In this document: positions 13,901-19,799 of the stretch, piece by piece | Position numbering within the stretch: the first letter of the stretch is position 1 | Layout: each line of letters opens with the position of its first letter | Virus record (IMG/VR): IMGVR_UViG_3300037882_000724 | Span: 1-35,712 of that record | From: a virus | Length of the DNA stretch: 35,712 nt | Direction: 5' to 3' (one strand) | Translations under genes and position numbers: made by a program | The notes under the pieces: generated by a model | What the model saw: only the letters and a program-made list of their open reading frames with translations | Databases searched by the model: none | Told to the model about the DNA's origin: nothing

Positions 13901-14080
13901 ATGCAAGCTTCTATCTACACGAAAAACGGCAAGATTGCTTACCAATATGGCAACGGTCGCGCGCTGCGCGCTACTGATGGTTGGAGCTACGAAGTAAAGA
14001 AAAACGGCGAATGGGTTGCTGCCAGAGCCCGCAACATTACCCCAACTGTCGCTAAGGTTAAAAAGGCACTCGGCAAATAA
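13901..14080 (+). CDS. small basic hypothetical protein (59 aa)
   Basis: This single-gene unit has its own promoter (13841) and terminator (14086), suggesting independent strong expression. The protein is basic and aromatic: 'QASIYTKNGKIAYQYGNG' forms a likely beta-hairpin, then 'GWSYEVKKNGEWVAARARN' and a Lys-rich tail ('KVKKALGK'). Its charge would suit nucleic-acid or host-protein binding. No family is recognised. Confidence 0.65.
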   Translation: MQASIYTKNGKIAYQYGNGRALRATDGWSYEVKKNGEWVAARARNITPTVAKVKKALGK

Positions 14081-14085
14081 AAACT

Positions 14086-14107
14086 AGCCCCTACCAAGGG
14101 GCTTTTT
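14086..14107 (+). terminator. rho-independent terminator
   Basis: AGCCCC pairs with GGGGCT around TACCAA, then TTTTG. It follows the 13901 gene by 5 nt. Confidence 0.75.
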
Positions 14108-14130
14108 GTTGCCCTGTTGCTGTTACAAAT

Positions 14131-14183
14131 TCTTACACTTTAATTGCTTGACAATAGCGCGTAATGCGCTATAGTTGATTCAT
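14131..14183 (+). promoter_or_regulatory. early promoter with dyad over the -10 box
   Basis: TTGACA (14148-14153), 16 bp, TATAGT (14170-14175) then TGATTCATC. The upstream element TTACACTTTAATT is conserved. ATAGCGC-GTAAT-GCGCTAT (14154-14172) is a perfect inverted repeat filling the spacer and entering the -10 box, so it is a likely operator. Confidence 0.75.
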
Positions 14184-14200
14184 CGAACAAGGGGCTTTAA

Positions 14201-14353
14201 ATGAATACGCAAATCGAAACTTTCCGCGCAGCAATCGACGCAGCCAATGCAGCTCATTACGCCGACCTTCGAAAGTGCGGTCATGCACATCGCATTGGTA
14301 CTGTGGCACTTAATGATTCTGAAGAATGGCAGATATTGCCTATTTCCGAATAG
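14201..14353 (+). CDS. small hypothetical protein (50 aa)
   Basis: ATG 14201 follows AAGGGGC. The protein starts with an Ala-rich helix ('TFRAAIDAANAAHYADLRK') and ends 'EEWQILPISE'. It is a single-gene unit with promoter 14148 and terminator 14378, like its left neighbour. The function is unknown. Confidence 0.6.
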   Translation: MNTQIETFRAAIDAANAAHYADLRKCGHAHRIGTVALNDSEEWQILPISE

Positions 14354-14377
14354 ATATTCTTGCCCACATAAAGAACT

Positions 14378-14402
14378 AAGCGGCTCAAAAGGCCGCTTTT
14401 TT
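14378..14402 (+). terminator. terminator between convergent genes
   Basis: AAGCGGC pairs with GCCGCTT around TCAAAAG, and six Ts span 14397-14402. It ends the 14201 transcript. Its minus-strand T tract is weak, so it serves the opposing gene at 14404 poorly. Confidence 0.75.
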
Positions 14403-14403
14403 G

Positions 14404-14979
14404 TTATTTGAATACGTAAACTTTACAGTTGGTATTGTATTTTGACATTGAACCATGTGGAACTTCTAGAAGTTCTTCAGTCATCGCTAGTGCCTCTTTT
14501 AGCGCTGCCGTTGCACCTGCTGGGTGATTTTTAAATATACCTACGCTTGATGTTGATTTTTGCAAAAACGTATATGGGATGAATCGAGTCCCTTCTAGCT
14601 TCTTTGCCAAATCAACACCCAGGGTTGCGGCATGTTTCGCGTGACCTTCTGTGATCAACTTATTACAAAGTCTCAATATCTTAGCTTTGCGATCTTCTAT
14701 GCTGCTAGGTGGCGAACCTTTATCCATTTCTAAATAAGCCGATTCGATATCAAAATTGTTTGTCATTCGGCGGATAACAAAATGCCCGTTCACTTCGGCA
14801 ACCATGTATCGAATAGCGCCTTTCGATTTGCTATCAAGGAAAGCCCTCAGTATTGCGTATGTCAGTGTTGACTGATTAACCGGGTACGGGGCTATTTCTT
14901 GTGTTTCATTTAGCGTATTGAGCGCGATTGCAAGGGATTGCAGCTCATTGTCACGGTATTGCACAGTCTCAAAGTTCAC
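14404..14979 (-). CDS. free-standing copy of the primase-helicase C-terminal domain
   Basis: GTG 14979, preceded by AGGGA, opens 191 codons. Residues about 95-191 align with the end of the 7374-9767 primase-helicase. Both have 'PYTFLQKSTSSVG', then 'FKN' and 'GATAALK', and similar Leu-rich helices before it ('ILRLCNK' versus 'VLRLVNK'). The first ~90 residues are unique and include 'YPVNQSTLTYAILRAFLDS'. The shared part looks like a winged-helix that might bind DNA or a partner. It is transcribed leftward, away from the origin-like gap at 15.1-15.35 kb. A regulator, loader or competitor of the primase-helicase is an inference. Confidence 0.75.
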   Translation of the reverse strand: MNFETVQYRDNELQSLAIALNTLNETQEIAPYPVNQSTLTYAILRAFLDSKSKGAIRYMVAEVNGHFVIRRMTNNFDIESAYLEMDKGSPPSSIEDRKAKILRLCNKLITEGHAKHAATLGVDLAKKLEGTRFIPYTFLQKSTSSVGIFKNHPAGATAALKEALAMTEELLEVPHGSMSKYNTNCKVYVFK

Positions 14980-15102
14980 AATATTATTCCCTATAGTGGT
15001 GCATTGATTATGCGTTAAGAGAGCCAGTTATCTCAAAACGGCCAGAGTTTAACATGGTTTGCTGTTGTTATTCAATACCAGTGCAAAACATTATTTTGTA
15101 GT

Positions 15103-15345
15103 GAGGGGGTAAGGGTACACCCCCTTGCGTATATTGCAACAATACCCGATATTACGTGATAATGCCTAGAATTGATGTAAATTGATGGGATATGATTCAG
15201 AATTGAAGGGATTATCGGGGATTGTCGCGTATTGACGGGGTTTTGTAGGGGAGTCACCCCCTATATAATAATATAATAATAATAATAATAATAATAAATA
15301 ATATAAGAATACTCTTGTAAATCCGATCAATTGATGGCATTGATG
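15103..15345. other. candidate replication origin: iteron-like array plus A/T-rich tract
   Basis: The gap 14980-15432 has no gene. It holds in order a GC hairpin (AGGGGGT/ACCCCCT, 15104-15125), seven consecutive 10-bp units from 15171 to 15240 with the consensus ATTGAYGGGG (units 3 and 7 bp-divergent), a second hairpin (TAGGGG/CCCCTA, 15246-15263), and 45 bp of pure A/T (15262-15306). Two more ATTGATG copies lie at 15330 and 15339. Iterons with one-helix-turn phasing beside an unwinding element are the classic plan of an initiator-dependent origin. A separate A/T microsatellite explanation covers only the TAA repeats. Confidence 0.5.
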
Positions 15346-15432
15346 ACATAGAATTTTTCTATAATTCGAGAAAAAGGCCGACAATTGCAGGAAATGCGGT
15401 TATGCTGTCAATCTCGCAACTTAGGAGCAACT

Positions 15433-16020
15433 GTGTACGAATTTGTCCAACCGTCCGAAAAAGCATTAAAGGCAACTTGCAACGAGTTTCAAAAGAAATA
15501 CAATTTTCCGTTTGAGAAATGCCCTGTAGGTATGTCGTTTGTGGTCAGAAAGGACGAAGTTAGCGCTATTGGCGTATTGCGTTCTCTCTGTACGCGGCAA
15601 GGTCAGCGATGGGGTAAGCAGTTTCGCGTTACCGAACATGAAGACCGTTTCGAGATTAGCTGTGTAAGGCTGCGCGACGAAGGACCACAACAGCCCAAAT
15701 CTGTGGGCAGACCAGCAAAGGTAAAAGAACCTAAGCAGGTCGAGCAGCGGGTTATCGAACCAACAGCGGCGCCTAAGTTCTTCACCGATTCGCCAAATCC
15801 TAAAAAGAAATACGGTGTGCTAGTTGCAGAGCCTGACCATGAAACAGGCATCGGCCGCGCAGGCTGCTATCAGTGCGGCACCATTCGCGAATTCAACGCA
15901 TACGAAACGCCGTATGATGCCGAAAAGTCAAGATTTACGTTGACGTGTGGATTTGAACCGTGTAAACTTGAATTTGAAGTACCGGATACGATCGAACCAA
16001 CAAAGGATGACGAATCGTGA
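15433..16020 (+). CDS. phage protein with C-terminal zinc-ribbon-like cysteines
   Basis: The frame is open from TTG 15385, but GTG 15433 has a near-ideal ribosome site (TAGGAG, 6 nt) and a TATAAT box lies at 15360, so I start there (195 aa). The N-terminal 80 residues ('VGMSFVVRKDEV', 'GQRWGKQFRVTEHEDRFEIS') look compact. A Lys/Pro-rich linker ('VGRPAKVKEPKQVEQRV') resembles AT-hook-type basic segments. The C-terminus has 'CYQCG' and 'CGFEPC', which could form a zinc ribbon. Its place next to the iteron region makes a DNA-binding role attractive but unproven. Confidence 0.65.
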   Translation: MYEFVQPSEKALKATCNEFQKKYNFPFEKCPVGMSFVVRKDEVSAIGVLRSLCTRQGQRWGKQFRVTEHEDRFEISCVRLRDEGPQQPKSVGRPAKVKEPKQVEQRVIEPTAAPKFFTDSPNPKKKYGVLVAEPDHETGIGRAGCYQCGTIREFNAYETPYDAEKSRFTLTCGFEPCKLEFEVPDTIEPTKDDES

Positions 16021-16193
16021 TTGAACGTATTTTTGATTTTGTACTAGTCGTTTACACGCTAACGGCTGTTGTTGTCATCCTGCTAGCCTCTATCCCCGTG
16101 CTATTCGCAGCGTTCGGGCTTGCACTGGCGTGCCTAGTGCTGAAGTCCCTGTTGTGCGCTGTACGGGCCTGGAATGGGTCCAGGCGGCGTTGA
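16017..16193 (+). CDS. small integral membrane protein (58 aa)
   Basis: GTG 16017 overlaps the previous stop (GTGA). Residues 8-46 are almost entirely hydrophobic ('VVYTLTAVVVILLASIPVLF' and 'LALACLVLKSLLC'), giving one or two membrane spans, and the tail is basic ('AWNGSRRR'). The family is unknown. A TCTGTGGGCA copy lies just after its stop. Confidence 0.6.
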   Translation: MIERIFDFVLVVYTLTAVVVILLASIPVLFAAFGLALACLVLKSLLCAVRAWNGSRRR

Positions 16194-16218
16194 ATCTGTG
16201 GGCAGAAAGGGGTAAGGT

Positions 16219-16473
16219 ATGTATAGCCATCCAATGCAGCTATCTGACGCTATAAACCGATTTGGTAAAGAATTGGTCCATTGCTCATTTAGCGTGACAT
16301 ATGCCAACGATCCAGAATTGCCGCACCCGAACTTTTATGTTCAATTGTATAACCCTTCACTTGACACATTGCCGACGTTTGAAAGTGTCTTGCGTCGTTT
16401 GCAGTTGAGCATTACAAAATGCGGTAAGTCGGGTCTATATATTGTTTGTTCTATTGTTGAAGACGAACCATGA
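16219..16473 (+). CDS. small hypothetical protein (84 aa)
   Basis: ATG 16219 is preceded by GGGGTAAGG. The protein contains 'LSDAINRFGKELVHCSFSV' and 'FESVLRRLQLSITKCGKSG', an alpha/beta mix. It ends in an ATGA overlap with the next gene. No function is recognised. Confidence 0.65.
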   Translation: MYSHPMQLSDAINRFGKELVHCSFSVTYANDPELPHPNFYVQLYNPSLDTLPTFESVLRRLQLSITKCGKSGLYIVCSIVEDEP

Positions 16474-16766
16474 ACACCGAACTTAAAGGCGACATTGCAG
16501 AGCTAGAAAAGACGCGTTCGCATGGCGGGCCTGAAGTTACCGAACGAATCGCTACAGCGGCCTCCTATGCCATCACAAGGCTATCCGAAGCTGGCGCTGA
16601 TTTGATCGTTAGCAACGGCGGATTGCATTTGAAGATCAAGCATGATCGCTTCGGTATTGTCGATTACTGGCCTACGTCTCAAAAGTGGTGGATTGCTCGG
16701 CAACAACGTAGAGGCCACGGGTTGACGAACTTGATGCAAAAGCTAGGGTTTGTACTTAGAAAATAA
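16470..16766 (+). CDS. small hypothetical protein (98 aa)
   Basis: The protein has an N-terminal helix and a Trp-rich C-terminal half ('VDYWPTSQKWWIARQQRRG'), a pattern seen in other phage early proteins. It is basic overall. Its ATG overlaps the previous stop, and a promoter begins 3 nt after its own stop. The function is unknown. Confidence 0.65.
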   Translation: MNTELKGDIAELEKTRSHGGPEVTERIATAASYAITRLSEAGADLIVSNGGLHLKIKHDRFGIVDYWPTSQKWWIARQQRRGHGLTNLMQKLGFVLRK

Positions 16767-16769
16767 ACG

Positions 16770-16805
16770 TTGACATTGCTAGCGTTCGGTTTATAGTTGA
16801 GTCAT
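16770..16805 (+). promoter_or_regulatory. early promoter (TTGACA-16-TATAGT)
   Basis: TTGACA (16770-16775), a 16-bp spacer and TATAGT (16792-16797), followed by TGAGTCATT. Strong host-type match and the same downstream sequence as the other early promoters. It drives the genes at 16823 and 16948. Confidence 0.75.
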
Positions 16806-16822
16806 TCAACGGAGCAAAGTAA

Positions 16823-16951
16823 ATGAACGAATATATTGTTACTGCACCGAACGGTCAAGAGTTCAATATCTATGCCTATTCGTCTATTGAGGCGATAACC
16901 TGGTATGCTGGCGCTAACTATGGTTTTGGTTGGAAAGCAATAAAGCAATGA
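16823..16951 (+). CDS. small hypothetical protein (42 aa)
   Basis: ATG 16823 follows GGAGCAAAGTAA. The 42 residues begin 'NEYIVTAPNGQEFNIYAYSS' and end 'FGWKAIKQ', resembling a small beta-hairpin plus helix. The stop overlaps the ATG of the methyltransferase-like gene (ATGA), which supports translation. Confidence 0.6.
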   Translation: MNEYIVTAPNGQEFNIYAYSSIEAITWYAGANYGFGWKAIKQ

Positions 16952-17508
16952 AAATTATGATTGCTGGTGAATGTTCGGGCCGAGTTCGTAATGAATTTAG
17001 GTCGAAAGGTCATGACGCCTGGTCGTTTGATCTTTACGAAGATGACGAAAATAAATCTTGGTATCATCGTAAAGAAGATGCTGTAAAAGCTGCCTATTCT
17101 GAGCATTGGGATATGCTTATTGCTTTTATGCCTTGCACCCATTTGTGTGTGTCAGGTGCTAGACATTTTGAAGCCAAGCGTGCTGATGGTAGACAACAAC
17201 AAGGTATTGATTTGTTTATGAGTATGGTGAATTCGCCTATTAAAAAACAATGTCATGAAAACCCAATAGGTATCATGTCAACTATTTATCGTAAACCAGA
17301 TCAAATTATTCAACCCTGGATGTTCGGCCATGGTGAAACAAAAGCAACGTGTCTTTGGCTAAAAGGTTTGCCGCTTTTGAAGCCTACAAAAATTGTTAGT
17401 GGGCGCGATGATCGTATTCATAGAATGCCACCTGGCCCAAATAGAGCTAAGGAACGATCTAGAACTTACATGGGAATCGCAGAAGCAATGGCCGATCAAT
17501 GGGGTTAG
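16948..17508 (+). CDS. small cytosine-C5 methyltransferase-like protein
   Basis: I start at ATG 16948 (ATGA overlap), not at the upstream TTG. The 186 residues follow the C5-methylase order in miniature. 'IMIAGECSGRV' plus 'GHDAWSFDLYEDD' occupies the cofactor-binding region, 'AFMPCTHLCVSG' holds the catalytic Pro-Cys (Cys63), and 'ENPIGIM' matches the ENV-type motif (Glu104). No room exists for a target-recognition domain, and canonical PCQ is PCT. Phages often carry such short relatives, annotated as site-specific DNA methylases. It might modify phage DNA against restriction or be an inactive remnant. Activity is unproven. Confidence 0.65.
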   Translation: MKIMIAGECSGRVRNEFRSKGHDAWSFDLYEDDENKSWYHRKEDAVKAAYSEHWDMLIAFMPCTHLCVSGARHFEAKRADGRQQQGIDLFMSMVNSPIKKQCHENPIGIMSTIYRKPDQIIQPWMFGHGETKATCLWLKGLPLLKPTKIVSGRDDRIHRMPPGPNRAKERSRTYMGIAEAMADQWG

Positions 17509-17519
17509 CATAAACCCCT

Positions 17520-17548
17520 ATAGCGCATCGCAATTGGTGCGCTATACT
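17520..17548 (+). promoter_or_regulatory. promoter -10 box with overlapping dyad, leaderless start
   Basis: TATACT (17543-17548) followed by TGAATCATG matches the -10 and downstream consensus of the other early promoters, though no good -35 exists. ATAGCGCA and TGCGCTAT (17520-17527 and 17538-17545) form a perfect 8-bp inverted repeat reaching into the -10 box. The next ATG is 7 nt away. Confidence 0.5.
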
Positions 17549-17554
17549 TGAATC

Positions 17555-17695
17555 ATGAAAAACGAATATGCAGCAAACCTAGCCCTTAGCAATCGTGATG
17601 ATGAATTCGCCGCTTGGGCTAAGGTTTTCAATCAACCCGTAGTTAAGCCGCGTCGTGTTGGTTTTTGGGCTAAACTTTGGAGATTGATTAAATGA
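17555..17695 (+). CDS. small hypothetical protein (46 aa)
   Basis: ATG 17555 sits only 7 nt after a TATACT box, so the message is probably leaderless. The protein begins 'KNEYAANLALSNRDDEFAAW' and has a basic C-terminus ('KPRRVGFWAKLWRLIK'). The stop overlaps the next ATG (ATGA). The function is unknown. Confidence 0.55.
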   Translation: MKNEYAANLALSNRDDEFAAWAKVFNQPVVKPRRVGFWAKLWRLIK

Positions 17696-17874
17696 CGCAA
17701 GAGGAAATGAATGAACTTTATTACGCCTATCGTAGAAATGGCAATATTTTATACGATATGGCTGATTTAGATAAAAGCATCAGGCTTATGGAAATTCTTT
17801 CTTTTGACAACAAACTAATTCGTGTAACGCTTTACAATGGCGAAGTCTTTGCAATTTGTGAGGTGAAAAAATGA
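17692..17874 (+). CDS. small hypothetical protein (60 aa)
   Basis: The protein is acidic and helical at the start ('TQEEMNELYYAYRRNGNILY') with a beta end ('RVTLYNGEVFAICEV'). Both start and stop overlap neighbouring genes as ATGA. No family is known. Confidence 0.6.
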   Translation: MTQEEMNELYYAYRRNGNILYDMADLDKSIRLMEILSFDNKLIRVTLYNGEVFAICEVKK

Positions 17875-18050
17875 AAACCGAACGCAAAATCAAAACCATC
17901 CTTGTGTCTATGTGGTTCAATGGTAGAAATGTTTGGGTGCTTGCCAATGCTCGTAAGGTTGGACGGCATTACCAAGTTTCTATTGAAACTATTAACGAGT
18001 TGCAAAGCAGGTTGGTAAATCGTCGCGGTGCGACTATTACAACGGGGTGA
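17871..18050 (+). CDS. small basic hypothetical protein (59 aa)
   Basis: ATG 17871 follows GAGGTG at 6 nt. The basic protein reads 'KTERKIKTILVSMWFNGRN' and ends 'QSRLVNRRGATITTG'. It closes the operon that began at 17555. The function is unknown. Confidence 0.6.
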   Translation: MKTERKIKTILVSMWFNGRNVWVLANARKVGRHYQVSIETINELQSRLVNRRGATITTG

Positions 18051-18069
18051 TTGAATAAGGGTTAATCCC

Positions 18070-18106
18070 AATAGCGTAACGCCAATAATGCGTTATTATT
18101 GAGTCT
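18070..18106 (+). promoter_or_regulatory. possible early promoter with imperfect dyad
   Basis: TATTAT (18094-18099) followed by TGAGTCTC resembles the downstream part of the other early promoters. AATAGCG (18070-18076) and CGTTATT (18091-18097) form an imperfect inverted repeat like those at 14154 and 17520. The -35 region is poor. Confidence 0.4.
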
Positions 18107-18128
18107 CAAAAACTTAGGAGTTACCGAA

Positions 18129-18356
18129 ATGGACTTGTTCGAATTCGCAGAAACCGCCGATGCTGGCGACCTTTGGAAGTGGTATCAAACTCCATTTGCG
18201 ACGCATGAACAATTTACGTTTGTGAATAAATCAGGTGCTGCGAATCGTCCGGTTCTTCATGAGCCCGAGTTGATCGAAAAAGGTTATCGCGATAACTGCT
18301 CGCCGGAAGTCGCCCGCATGTTCTTTCAATTTGTGGCGCTGGCTTGCAATGAATGA
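18129..18356 (+). CDS. small hypothetical protein (75 aa)
   Basis: ATG 18129 has a strong ribosome site (TTAGGAG, 8 nt), so I reject the earlier in-frame start. The protein is acidic and aromatic ('DLFEFAETADAGDLWKWYQT') and ends 'RMFFQFVALACNE'. It overlaps the next gene by 8 nt. The function is unknown. Confidence 0.65.
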   Translation: MDLFEFAETADAGDLWKWYQTPFATHEQFTFVNKSGAANRPVLHEPELIEKGYRDNCSPEVARMFFQFVALACNE

Positions 18357-18468
18357 GCGAGATAGGGTAAACGATAAGATTGCAAAACGTGCAGAATCTT
18401 GCATGTATCTGGTTATTGTGTTATACTTGCTTGGTCTTTTCTTTGGAGTGTTTGGGGCTATACTATGA
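18349..18468 (+). CDS. small single-pass membrane protein (39 aa)
   Basis: ATG 18349 overlaps the previous gene. A charged N-terminus ('NERDRVNDKIAKRAES') precedes a hydrophobic span ('YLVIVLYLLGLFFGVFGAIL') that should cross the inner membrane. The stop overlaps the next ATG (ATGA). The function is unknown. Confidence 0.55.
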   Translation: MNERDRVNDKIAKRAESCMYLVIVLYLLGLFFGVFGAIL

Positions 18469-18671
18469 AAGTTAAAGAGTTGATCGAAAAGCTTAAAACT
18501 ATGAATCAAGACGCAATTGTGTTGGTTGATGGTTACGAAGGTGGTATGTCCGAACTTAAAGATAGTAGCGTCACAGCTATCAAAGCTAAGGATAACAACC
18601 CTGTGGCTTGGTATTACGGGCCGTTTGAGTCTGACGATAACGGTGTTGATTGTGTAAGTCTTTCGCGTTAA
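18465..18671 (+). CDS. small conserved phage protein (MKVKELIEKL family, 68 aa)
   Basis: The start 'MKVKELIEKLKTMNQDAIVL' followed by 'DGYEGGMSELKD' is a widespread phage pattern without known function. A likely paralog ('MKISELLEKL') lies at 21174-21320. The C-terminus 'YYGPFESDDNGVD' is acidic. ATG overlaps the previous stop. Confidence 0.65.
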   Translation: MKVKELIEKLKTMNQDAIVLVDGYEGGMSELKDSSVTAIKAKDNNPVAWYYGPFESDDNGVDCVSLSR

Positions 18672-18683
18672 TTAAATACTACT

Positions 18684-18833
18684 ATGTTTGAATATCTGGT
18701 TTGTGATTACAATTTCTCGCACGTTGGTTGGGTTAAAGCCGACAACGCAGAAACTGCCCTAATTCGCGCTAAAGTCAAATACCCGTTTGCAGTTGCGCCG
18801 ATGGTGTTTAGTGAATATTTGCAGGTTTCATAA
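18684..18833 (+). CDS. small hypothetical protein (49 aa)
   Basis: ATG 18684 opens 49 codons reading 'FEYLVCDYNFSHVGWVKADN' then 'AETALIRAKVKYP', a strand-strand-helix pattern similar to the 16823 protein. The stop is coupled to the next ATG by TAATG. The function is unknown. Confidence 0.55.
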   Translation: MFEYLVCDYNFSHVGWVKADNAETALIRAKVKYPFAVAPMVFSEYLQVS

Positions 18834-18955
18834 TGACTATTTGCAACATAATTGCAATGAGCATTGGCCCGTTAGCATGCTTTGTGGGTGGGGTTAGTAT
18901 TGGATTGGCAATCGGCAGTTGGAAAGAACTTAAGCGACTGAGGGAGCACAAATGA
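18833..18955 (+). CDS. small membrane protein (40 aa)
   Basis: The protein has one hydrophobic span ('IAMSIGPLACFVGGVSIGLA') with a Gly zipper-like pattern and a basic C-terminus ('WKELKRLREHK'). Start and stop overlap neighbours (TAATG, ATGA). The function is unknown. Confidence 0.5.
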   Translation: MTICNIIAMSIGPLACFVGGVSIGLAIGSWKELKRLREHK

Positions 18956-19227
18956 ACATTGATAAAAAGTATGATCCTACACCCGAGGAAAACAGGGCGG
19001 CTATTGACGCATTGAAAACTGAAACGGAATCAACCGACCCTTATGCGTTTTACCGCGACGCTAGGGCCGGTGAAGATCGTAGCGCTTACGTTGTTTTTGC
19101 TAAGGATTTGCGAGGTCAGAATTGCCGATTGGCCGATTTCTGGTTTGATGCCTTTGAAGGTGGCCGAGACCGTCATGCGGCGCGAGTATTAGCCGAACAA
19201 TTGGCGCGCAAGATCAACGCGAGCTGA
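18952..19227 (+). CDS. small hypothetical protein (91 aa)
   Basis: ATG 18952 follows GGGAGCAC. The protein is charged: 'PTPEENRAAIDALKTETES', then 'DLRGQNCRLADFWFDAFEGG' and a C-terminal helix ('RHAARVLAEQLARKIN'). It overlaps the previous stop. No function is recognised. Confidence 0.65.
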   Translation: MNIDKKYDPTPEENRAAIDALKTETESTDPYAFYRDARAGEDRSAYVVFAKDLRGQNCRLADFWFDAFEGGRDRHAARVLAEQLARKINAS

Positions 19228-19248
19228 CTAGCTTTCTGTGGGTAGAAT

Positions 19249-19380
19249 ATGAAACCGCGCATTAGACTTATTTATGGGATTTGGGAAGTCATTACATACA
19301 AAATGAGTTCTGATTGTTTGGCGGCTTATTACTACGCTCACAATCGCAACATTAAAGAAGGCCGCTATGCGAAACGTTAA
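19249..19380 (+). CDS. small hypothetical protein (43 aa)
   Basis: ATG 19249 starts 43 codons ('KPRIRLIYGIWEVITYKMSS') with a basic end ('NIKEGRYAKR'). It overlaps the zinc-knuckle gene by 14 nt. A one-mismatch copy of the TCTGTGGGCA motif (TCTGTGGGTA) lies just before the start. The function is unknown. Confidence 0.5.
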   Translation: MKPRIRLIYGIWEVITYKMSSDCLAAYYYAHNRNIKEGRYAKR

Positions 19381-19447
19381 ATACTGCTGCCGCTGTGGCC
19401 GCGAAGGTCATTTGTCACACGCTTGTAAGATGAAGGTACCTAAGTGA
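19367..19447 (+). CDS. CCHC zinc-knuckle microprotein (26 aa)
   Basis: The 26 residues contain Cys7-x2-Cys10-x4-His15-x4-Cys20, exactly the CX2CX4HX4C zinc knuckle of retroviral nucleocapsids and cellular RNA-binding proteins. Almost nothing else is present apart from short basic flanks. The frame starts inside the previous gene, and its stop overlaps the next start as GTGA, which argues for translation. Single-stranded RNA or DNA binding is the usual function of this fold. The target here is unknown. Confidence 0.55.
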   Translation: MRNVKYCCRCGREGHLSHACKMKVPK

Positions 19448-19626
19448 TACTGCATCCGAATACAGAATGGCGACATAAAAATAGCGGTTATATTTACACT
19501 GTTATTTGTGTAACAAATACAACCACGGCTAAACCTGATTTCGTCACAACAGTTGTCTATATGCGGAGTTCTAATTTGTATAGTCGCCCGCTGTCAGAAT
19601 GGTTTGAACGTTTTGAGGCTATGTGA
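19444..19626 (+). CDS. small hypothetical protein (60 aa)
   Basis: The GTG start at 19444 is coupled to the zinc-knuckle stop. The protein is mostly beta ('ILHPNTEWRHKNSGYIYTVI', 'TTVVYMRSSNLYSRPLSEW') and similar in style to small phage DUF1653-like folds, though I do not assign a family. The stop overlaps the next ATG. Confidence 0.55.
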   Translation: MILHPNTEWRHKNSGYIYTVICVTNTTTAKPDFVTTVVYMRSSNLYSRPLSEWFERFEAM

Positions 19627-19799
19627 TGATTAAAGCAAATCGATTGGAAACAATTGTGATAGAGTTGCATATTGATTATCAGACGGCGCAACGTCTTAAA
19701 GCTATGATGCAAAATCCACACCGTAACGAACCGCCAGACATTAGTAGACTTCGCGAAGAAATGTTTGTGGCTCTAACTAACGCTGGCGTGGCATTGTGA
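19626..19799 (+). CDS. small hypothetical helical protein (57 aa)
   Basis: ATG 19626 overlaps the preceding stop. The protein has 'ETIVIELHIDYQTAQRLKAM' and 'DISRLREEMFVALTNAGVAL', two helices joined by a Pro-rich turn. The function is unknown. The next gene starts at an overlapping GTGA. Confidence 0.55.
   Translation: MIKANRLETIVIELHIDYQTAQRLKAMMQNPHRNEPPDISRLREEMFVALTNAGVAL

Noticed and set aside
15250-15306. TAA/ATA trinucleotide run as a CRISPR-like or satellite repeat
   Set aside because: It is a simple A/T microsatellite without spacers. I interpret it as an unwinding element in the origin-like region.
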